A program made the position numbers and the translations under genes. A DNA stretch of 64,000 bases from Triplophysa rosa (taxonomy: Eukaryota > Chordata > Actinopteri > Cypriniformes > Nemacheilidae). Below the pieces are notes generated by a model. The model saw nothing but the letters and a program-made list of their open reading frames with translations, was not told where the DNA came from and searched no databases. Below, piece after piece: positions 56,901 to 64,000 of the stretch (the first letter of the stretch is position 1; each line of letters starts with the position of its first letter). The stretch covers positions 3,894,034-3,958,033 of the forward strand of contig NC_079908.1 in assembly GCF_024868665.1 (NCBI RefSeq), in the 5' to 3' direction.

Positions 56901-59900
56901 AGGATATGATTTGATGTTTATGATGACAAAATTTTCAGTTTTGGGTGAACTATCCCTTTAAGGCTTAATACAATTGACAATTGTTGTTCTAAGAAAGCTA
57001 GAAATTTATACAGATGTGGAACAATATAGGAAATGATGACAAAATGTTCATTTTTGAGAATTTTCACCTTTAATAGAAAAGTATGTGGGCAATGAAAAAT
57101 AGGGTTGTCTGTGATAATAAGAAGGTGAAATCTTTTTAAAAACTTTTTATAATATTTTAAATATTAAAAAAATTAATTAAAAAAACTACGTATTTTGAAA
57201 ATAATAATAAAACCTTATTATAATGTTTTTCTTTACTAAACAGATATATTTATGTTACTATATTTTAATTATATAAACTTCAGGTTAAGGCATTTTAAAA
57301 AATGAAATTGTTCATCACAAAAAAAATATTTCATTTAAAATTTCATTTTTAACATGTTTTTCAATAGCTTGACATCTTGTATTTAATTTATTATTTTAAT
57401 GGTATAATCAGCAATATCAGAGGACTACAAATGTACATCACTTTTTTTAAGACTAATGATGATGCGGTGAACACAGCTTCTCGACAGTACTGCAGATGGT
57501 CAGCTCAGGTTAAGGTTAACATCCACACTCTCGTAGATGTGCTTTTACCAATATCTTAATATGTTTGTTGTGGAACCAGTAAAAAAGTGTTTTACTATTG
57601 TGTACCTTCATAAGAAACAGATTGGTTTCCAATGCTATCTGTAGCTCTCGCTCATTTACCCAGTTACCAGGACAAAAACAGCAGCCCTAGTAACCATGGT
57701 AGGGTTGCACCAGCCATTCGTAAGTTCTTTCATAAATGTAAACGTAAAGTCCACACTAGATGCTCAGTAACTACTAGCTAGTTTGTAACTAAATCTGTAT
57801 GTTATTCGGTTGCACCATTTGGTCTTAAGGCAGAACGTAGCTAGTAGTTCGTAAGCTCTCCGTAAAGTAATGCGTAGTCGCATAATATGACGTTTACCTA
57901 TAATAGTCCAATAGCTGCCTTTAAATTCGTGAGAAAAAGTTGTGTTGAAATGTTGTGAATTTCAAAACATTCTTGATTTAAACTTATTTTACCTCACATA
58001 ATAACGGTAAAAAATGATTAACTACACTGTAAAACTTTATTGTAATTTCGCAGCAGGTTTGCCAGTAATTTACTGTAGATTTACTGTACAATTTTGTTTT
58101 AAGCATAAACATGCCTAGTTTATATATTTTTCGTTCATAATACAAGATTAAATATCTTGGGTCACTTTTCTTGTTATGTAAATGTATCGTAATTTAAGAA
58201 GTTTTAAATAGTTTTACAGAAAACAAGAGAAAAATTCTTAGGAATAATTTTATTTTTTTGCAGTGTTGATGTGCTAATGCCAGTCTCTTCTTGCTCATTT
58301 TGAATCTCAAAAGTCAAAGTGTTTTAATTTTGATTAAAGTAATTGAAAACAGTACTAATTGGAAAGTATATTACGTAGTAATTAAATCTACAGTAAGTTA
58401 CTGGCAAACCTCCTGCAAAGTTTTACAGTGTATGAATAACATATTTCAAATTAGATTAATAAACAAATGCTAAAAACATTACAGCCTAATTAACGCAGTA
58501 ATAAATGACATGTAATATGGGTGATTTCATTTTACTGCTAAAATGAAATAAAGATATGATGATTTTATTTTGACGTGCACAACACAGGCAGATATCCACA
58601 CACGGATGCGTGCTAGGGCGGTTCTTGTTAGAGCCGCTAATAATGTAATGTCATCACATAATGTTCTCTATTTTAAAAGGCAAATGACTGTATATGTCAG
58701 CTTATTCAGTTAGTTCAGTGAGTCTGCTATTTTAATCCTACAGTTACTTCCGTAAATATTTAGTTTATACGTAACATTACTCTTCAGCAAAGTTGAATGG
58801 TGCAACTCAAAAATATTTAGTAGTGCGTAAGTTGTAACTTAGTGCCCGTTTAAGTCAAAACTAGGCAAAGTTGTAACTTACAACCGGCCCCAGAGCCGTT
58901 GAATATGAGAGTTACGACACTCGATCTCGCCGCCGTGTGGTCACATGGTTCATGGAGTCCTCAATTGTTCCAAACAAATCCGTGATGTCAACCTATTTCA
59001 ATAGATTATAGCGGGACAGATAACAGCAACTATATTTGCATATGTTTTACTAAATATAGTAACACATTGTGTACAATAAATAGCCTACATACGTTGACTA
59101 CATTTATAGCAATATTTTGTCTGGGGAGTAATATGAAAAAGATCTATAAATATAAGTCCTATGAATATAAGATGTGTCTGCCAACTGGTTAAAATGTATA
59201 AACATAGCATTATTTCACCAACTGGACAGCAAATGCGTTTGGGAGACATTGAAAAGAATGGGCATCAGTGCAGTGTTTGGAACTATTGGTCGCTCCATGA
59301 CACGAGTTACTTCCGCATTCCATTCTTCCAATGGATGTCTATAGCTGTGTCTTGTTTTGGAAGGCTGCATTCTCCAGAGGTCTCATTTGAAGCCTGCTAC
59401 GTCATCCAGGCTGTCTCGTTTCATAAAAGCAGGTAAGACACTCCGTATGCACCCTGCTAGTGGGACCCTCTTTCACTAGAAATCGGAGGACACATGAGGT
59501 GTATCCTTCGTTGCTAGAGATAACCCACAATTCTTTGTGTCGGCCAACATCTGTTGTTTGAATAAACGGCAACAGCTGCACATTCAATCAAATATGTGGT
59601 GTTTAAATGTTAACAGTTTACAATTTGTGTGCCGTTTTTTTTTATCTTAGCAGGCATATGTAGTAAACAGGTTTACAAGTGTTTAGTTATTTTTAAACAT
59701 TTTAAAACAGTAAGGCAATTTTTTTATATTTGTTTAACTCTTTTGGCATTGTAGGGTAGAAATTAGGGTAGAAAGTAACCAACTTTTTACCTCTTAAAAT
59801 CATGTAGAAATCATTTTAATTAATTTGACAGGCGTGCGAGTGAAACGTGTTGTCATAGCAACATGGTACTTCCTGTTTCCTTTTCTGCCAGTATGTCCTA

Positions 59901-62276
59901 CAAAGGACATCTCGTATAATTCTAAGTTGAGAATCCTCTGTATACCGCATCCTTTAGAGGATGATACCTCTGTAGGACACAAGGACACAGCCTTACGAAA
60001 TAAGACACAGCTTATGTGAGTGTCGGAACTCTGTTTTTCAACGGCTCTACTACTAACCACACTGGTTACCATGGAACTACTGCCGACTAGTCTCTTCATT
60101 GTCAGTGTTAAGAATTAGAACAGAAAGGAAAGATGGGTTACATGCTATTTTACAGAAGGAGTTTTCATTTCTATATAATGTATACATGCTCGGTTTCAAA
60201 ACTTCACAAGCTTCCTCAGTAGGTAAAAGAAGATGCTGCCATCTAAGATATTTTAAGATGAGGTGTAGTCAGATTTTAGGGCAACATTGTGTGTCATGAA
60301 TCTGACAGGAAGAACCCAGATGCTGACAGCAGGTAGCAACCAAGACTTTAATAAAACGAAAACCCACGATGGGTTCAAACAGTAAATAATAAAACACTAG
60401 AAACAAAACACTTCCCACGAGGGGGGAAAACCAATGACAACCAAACAACACGAATAAACAGTCCAATTCACTAGAAGGCAAGACAGGAACAAGGTAACTC
60501 GAGGCTGGGGAATAACTCTACACGAACTTTACGCAAGACTCTGCAAACATTGCAAAATGAACCGGCACAAGACAGAAAACATGAGGAGATTAAATAGGGG
60601 ACCAAATCAGGAGGGGAACAGGTGCAGGGCATAAAACCATTACATAATCAATAATGAGAAAACAAGAGAGCGGGGACAAAGACCAGACCGGAGAGAGCAC
60701 ATGGCACGCCAAAACAAAGAATAGGCTTGTTCAAGTTGACCCATACTAGCCTGCCACCGACTGGCTAGATCAGCCAATTGCAGGCGGGGGAGGAGTAAAA
60801 AGACGGCTGTCAGGTCGGACACGTCGTGCTTCCCGTAGGGAGCTGAACCTACAGCAGACCACGGGATATTCATTTCTTTATCACTTCATAAGTGAATATG
60901 ATAGGAATACCTATTTTATTGCATTAAGATCAGTACAATAGACATAAAATGTGATACAAAAATCAAATTTGTGAGTATAATCGTAACCGAGTGTGTCAGA
61001 ATAGACACGCAACACATGTCACATATACACATATACATATATATGAACATTCTGGCCAATGAGAATAAAGTGTGTCATCATCGAGGCTTTCGCAGTCGAT
61101 TTTGAACAACTGCAGCGCCTGACCTAGGTGGCTGGTCTCGTTTTGCTCTCGCGGTACTTTAATGGCATATGTGATCTTAAAGCGGCTGCAGCACGGATAA
61201 AAAAAAAAGTCTAACCAGAATGCATTGCGGTTGTCAGGCGGCTGCAGATTCTTGCGGCGCCGCATGAAGTCGAACGAGCCTAATGCCATGACTCTCTCCA
61301 CACTAAACACGTGGGTACTGCCATGATCCTGACACAAGACTCGAAAACCTGAACAAGGGATCAGGTGTGTGTGTGTGTGTGTGTCTCATGCAATGCTGCA
61401 AATTCAACAACAAAGTCATATTCATTATATTACATTTAATAACATAATAATTTTAATATTATTTGTTTTTTTTTTCAAATATGAAAAGGTATGGAAAGTA
61501 TGATTTAAGTCGATGTACATCTATATAAAAATGTTTTCTTTTACTCATTTTTTTTATTTGCTGCCAACACAAAACTCAATTACAAACTATTTGAATTGAA
61601 GAGATAGTTCACCCAAAAATGAAAATTCTGTCATCATTACTTACCCTCTTTTTATTTCCATCCTGTATGAGTTTCATTCTTCTGCAGAACACAATCATTT
61701 TTGTAGAATGTTGGCCAAACAATGGCTGTATCCATTAACTTCCATTGCAGAAAAACCAATGCAAATGAATGGGTACCGGCATTGTTTGGTTACCAACATT
61801 CTTCAAAATATCTTCTTTTGTGTTCTGCAGAAGAAAGAAACTCACACAGGTTTGAAATGACAAGAGGGTGAGTTAATGATTCATTTGTGTGTGAACTCTG
61901 CCTTTATAAGTGAATTACAGTAGTCTTCCATGTTCTTTGTGTTAGACGGGTTGTTTGTGCGCCGTATATACTGTATTTGCAACCTAGACCCTTTTGTGGG
62001 TCATTTTCATAATTTTTGTATCAAGGTATGATGACTTTGTCTTCTTTTAAAGAGAAACCATCTGTTCCCTATTGTGCTGTCCACGGCACTGTGGAGATGG
62101 GTCATTTGGTCACCCTCACATGTCACTCCGAGAAAGGCAGTCCAAGCCCTAACTACACCTGGACTAAACTCCAGCAGGGCAGGAGCAGCAGAGTGCTTGG
62201 CCAAACAGGTGTATCTTCACTGCAGTACAAAACCAATTACATTCAAACCATATGCTGAGAAATGCGGAATTTACTG

Positions 62277-62313
<37 letters not shown>

Positions 62314-62988
62314 CGTGCGTGAGTGTGTGTGTGTGTGCGTCCGTGCGTGGGTGTGTGTGTGTGCGTGCGTGCATGCGTGTGTGTGTGTGTGTGTGTGTGT
62401 GCGTCCGTGCGTGTTTTGTTCTCTGTTCTAGACGTGACAACAGGGTTCATGTACATCAGAAACATCTCTGAATTTGAGTTTGGCGAATATCAGTGTAACG
62501 CATCCAACGTTGTAGGTTTCGCTACTTGCAGTATTGTGCTGCACACAGGTATTTACTTATCGCCTACACTAGCAGTATAGTCTATACTAACAGCAGTGAT
62601 TCAGATTTACATGTACGTTAGCTTTACTGCATACTGATCATTGAAATTTATGTTTGCTCAGAGCTGAATGGTGGAGCAATTGCTGGGGTGGTTATTGGGG
62701 CAATTCTGGGAGCCGTTTTAATCGTCCTGCTGGTGTGGTTCATCACACACCAGCTGAAGAAAAAGAAGCACAAAGTATCCAAAGAGTCAGTATTACACCA
62801 CCAGACACACAATCCATGCTGCTGTCATAGCAAGTTTTTCTTTACTTGTATGATTGTCAATATTTTGTTGGTCGTGTAACAAAACATATATATCTTTTGT
62901 CAGGAATAAACAACAGAGTGTAAAGTCAGTGGAATATGTGGTTGTTCCAGCAAAGCCAATTGAGGACCATGGAGAAGAGGAAGCCTAA
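53925..62988 (+). CDS. vsig1: V-set and immunoglobulin domain containing 1, complete seven-exon gene
   Basis: It is a type I membrane adhesion receptor of the CTX/JAM-like group. join(53925..53961,54445..54605,56360..56567,62053..62208,62432..62548,62662..62785,62904..62988) gives 888 bases, 295 residues plus stop, all introns GT-AG. Domains: short hydrophobic signal (1-12), V-set with Cys39, Trp54 and DSGSYTC (Cys114), C2-set with Cys159, Trp172 and Cys209 plus the extra Cys143/Cys220 pair typical of the CTX group, transmembrane helix 232-254, and a basic KKKKHK then short tail ending HGEEEA. Sequons at 28, 92, 96, 169, 198 and 210. VSIG1 is favoured by IYFSQ-like [17 protein letters not shown] and KPSxPxC. 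The tail is much shorter than that of human VSIG1 (387 aa as I recall). Confidence 0.9.
53962..54444. other. vsig1: vsig1 intron 1, no feature seen
   Basis: AT-rich intron; possible decayed inverted repeat between 54170 and 54370, not well supported. Confidence 0.4.
54445..54605 (+). CDS. vsig1: vsig1 exon 2 (V-set, first half)
   Basis: The acceptor is TTCTATTGTAG and the donor GTTTGT. It encodes [14 protein letters not shown] to SSISPQQ with the first V-set Cys (YLQC) and the core Trp (VQW). It ends in phase 0. Confidence 0.9.
55343..55770. mobile_element. MITE with TGTGACC terminal inverted repeats
   Basis: The left end TGTGACCCTGTATCACAAAA pairs with the right end TTTTGTTGTCCACGGTCACA; the next block CCAGTCTTAA pairs with a degenerate ATAAGACTGG. 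Length 428 bp. The internal blocks TCAGATTCCTGAG and TTGTATCTCAGCCAGATATT are those of a repeat widespread in fish genomes (recall). Confidence 0.72.
56360..56567 (+). CDS. vsig1: vsig1 exon 3 (V-set, second half)
   Basis: The acceptor is GCAATGTAG and the donor GTAATA. It encodes [10 protein letters not shown] to SVLVKVL with the second V-set Cys in DSGSYTC. Splitting a V-set domain over two exons with a phase-0 intron is the CTX/JAM gene pattern. A long palindrome starts 38 bp after the exon. Confidence 0.92.
56606..56985. repeat. Long palindrome: TTAA-type MITE plus inverted flank
   Basis: The MITE (56630-56961, AGGGATAGTTCACCC ends) has almost identical arms of about 120 bp. The inverted match goes on outside the TTAA ends for about 24 bp: CAATTGTCAATTGTATTAAG on the left pairs with CTTAATACAATTGACAATTG on the right. 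See findings. Confidence 0.85.
58025..58430. mobile_element. TA-flanked MITE (CACTGTAAAAC ends)
   Basis: The left end CACTGTAAAACTTTATTGTA pairs with TTTACAGTG at the right, and GGTTTGCCAGTAATTTACTG pairs with CAGTAAGTTACTGGCAAACC. TA flanks both sides. Length 406 bp. Confidence 0.78.
59343..60012. mobile_element. Non-autonomous DNA transposon with AGCTGTGTCTT ends
   Basis: The left end AGCTGTGTCTTGTTTTGGAA pairs with the right end reverse complement AGCTGTGTCTTATTTCGTAA; the following AAGGCTG and CAGAGGT blocks also match. Length 670 bp, no transposase. Confidence 0.65.
60292..61334 (-). mobile_element. Repeat with TGTCA-type ends, LTR-like
   Basis: The minus strand begins TGTCAGGATCATGGCAGT and ends with TCATGACA; the end with CTGGGTTCTTCCTGTCAG resembles the 3' part of the insert at 34052-34582. 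No certain target duplication. A minus-strand 113-codon frame at 60996-61337 ([20 protein letters not shown]) looks protein-like but is not recognised. Confidence 0.4.
61601..61908. mobile_element. TTAA-type MITE copy 5
   Basis: The left end AGATAGTTCACCCAAAAATG, inner TTCTGCAGAACACAATC and TTGTGTTCTGCAGAAG, right end GTGTGTGAACTCTGCC. More diverged than the 56630 copy. It lies in vsig1 intron 3, 144 bp before exon 4. Confidence 0.65.
62053..62208 (+). CDS. vsig1: vsig1 exon 4 (C2-set, first half)
   Basis: The acceptor is CTTTTAAAG and the donor GTGTAT. It encodes [11 protein letters not shown] to SSRVLGQT with Cys143, Cys159 and Trp172. Phase 1 at both ends. Confidence 0.9.
62278..62412. 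repeat. (TG)n microsatellite beside vsig1 exon 5 acceptor
   Basis: About 135 bp of TG repeats with GCGTGCGTG and CCGTGCGTG variants. The repeat ends 19 bp before the first exon 5 base, leaving only TTTTGTTCTCTGTTCTAG as polypyrimidine tract and acceptor. Confidence 0.95.
62432..62548 (+). CDS. vsig1: vsig1 exon 5 (C2-set, second half)
   Basis: The acceptor TTCTCTGTTCTAG lies directly after a long TG repeat; the donor is GTATTT. It encodes [10 protein letters not shown] to SIVLHT with EFGEYQC. It is 117 bp and phase 1-1, so loss of this exon would keep the frame. Confidence 0.9.
62662..62785 (+). CDS. vsig1: vsig1 exon 6 (transmembrane)
   Basis: The acceptor is GTTTGCTCAG and the donor AAAGA before GTCAGT. 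It encodes LNGGAIAG, the glycine-rich transmembrane helix and the basic stop-transfer KKKKHK. It ends in phase 2. Confidence 0.9.
62904..62988 (+). CDS. vsig1: vsig1 exon 7 (cytoplasmic tail)
   Basis: The acceptor is CTTTTGTCAG. It encodes [20 protein letters not shown] to EEEA and stops with TAA at 62986-62988. The YVVV motif resembles a tyrosine-based signal but its role is unknown. Confidence 0.88.
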
Positions 62989-64000
62989 CATCCATTAATT
63001 TATAGTTAAACATGCCTGATGTTGGTGATCCTGTTTTTAGCAAAGATGTCTTTGATGTTATTAATTAATAAAAAAAATAAGATTTTCCCCAAGGTTTTCT
63101 GAACACTCCCTCTCACCACCAGAAAAAAAATACATGTGATATACAGTAAATACATGTAAATTCACATTGTTTTATTAACACCACAGTTTTGTGATATTAC
63201 TGTAAAACATTTTTATATTACTGCATATCAGAAAATATTAGGATGAGATAGAGGAAAATATTTTAACATTAAAAAAGTACAGGTTTTATCTTCAAGGGAC
63301 AATCGTAATGATATGTTTTTAACTTTCTTTGAAGTTTTACAATATATTATTTTGCAAATATAAGTGCTGCATGTCGCATGTCGAAAGCTCGGATGTCAAA
63401 ATGAGCTGTTTTTCAGGAAATGGAAAAAAAATTACTTTTTAAATGATTAAATACTGTGTTTTCCAAGTTGAGAAGCACTTTTTTAAAACTTTTTATTGGT
63501 TCGAAAAAAATCACAAAATGTGGAGTTTTCAGAAGGACAGCAACAATTTGTGTGATTTAAATAGCTTCCTTAAAATGTGTAAATGGACACGCTTGACTAA
63601 AATATGTTTCCTTAAATCTTATGAATATTTCTTAAAGCTTATGCTTAACTGCTTGAAATTCATTTTGTGACAAAAATAAACTGTGCCTAGCAATCCATGT
63701 CTTTGTAAGATAAAAAAATATTACCATTTTTGTTGCTTTGTTTATTTAAATGAGTCAAGTCAGATGTAAAGTGAAGGAAAAGCAAAAACAAATATTGTTT
63801 TGATGATTTTAACATAAAATAAGGAAATCGGCGATAAAGAATCGCTGAATGTGTTAGTAGGGTATTTTAGGTGCTGTACTTTTTATTGCGGTGTTCATTT
63901 TTATTGAGCATTTATTTTGACTAGATTCAGATATGATCACTGTAAAGGGTAAAGTGAGTAGTTTTTTATATTACGGCATAAAATGAACACATGTCCATGT
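62989..64000. other. vsig1 3' UTR and downstream DNA
   Basis: AT-rich, no repeat with clear ends and no credible frame (the 75-codon frame at 63443-63670 has no domain). Confidence 0.4.
63067..63072 (+). terminator. vsig1: Possible polyadenylation signal of vsig1
   Basis: AATAAA 79 bases after the stop codon in an A-rich context. Confidence 0.5.

Noticed and set aside
62262..62580. Frames of 64-85 codons through the TG repeat
   Set aside because: They are low-complexity readings of (TG)n; only the exon 5 part is real coding sequence.

Overview
The window is vertebrate nuclear DNA, almost certainly from a ray-finned fish and most likely a cyprinid. Evidence: two multi-exon genes with consensus GT-AG introns, AT-rich non-coding DNA, and many teleost-type mobile elements (DIRS tyrosine-recombinase retrotransposons, an L2-clade LINE, a tRNA-headed SINE, TTAA and TA MITEs). 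The species guess is inference from the repeat families.

Layout. (1) 1-28337, + strand: the 3' two thirds of a GABA-A receptor beta-subunit gene, best matched to beta4 (gabrb4). Six exons (1803-2023, 8860-8942, 17400-17537, 19342-19494, 20131-20387, 21305-21658) join in frame with no stop; exons 1-3 lie left of the window. A repeat-poor tract of about 6.7 kb after the stop looks like a long 3' UTR ending near 28337. The intron between the 83-bp and 138-bp exons holds a structurally complete but coding-dead DIRS element (10828-16871), a 238-bp hAT MITE with a palindromic 8-bp target duplication, and a TIR MITE. (2) 28338-53924: intergenic, repeat-rich. It includes a SINE split by a solo LTR, a TTAA MITE split by another LTR-like insert, a TTAA element carrying an exon-like reading frame, and a second DIRS copy (39044-49579) that lacks its 5' end and is interrupted by a 5-kb L2-type LINE on the minus strand (42712-47769). 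A degenerate minisatellite (50480-52960) is split by a long-arm foldback element that itself holds a small MITE. (3) 53925-62988, + strand: a complete seven-exon gene for a two-Ig-domain membrane protein of the CTX/JAM group, best matched to VSIG1 (295 codons).

The two host genes have unrelated roles: a chloride-channel subunit of inhibitory synapses and an epithelial-type adhesion receptor. Nothing in the sequence suggests joint regulation. No new multi-gene system was found. The most unusual points are structural: nested insertions, a palindrome in a vsig1 intron that runs past the MITE borders into flanking DNA, a TG repeat next to a vsig1 splice acceptor, and loss of a probable alternative splice donor in gabrb4.
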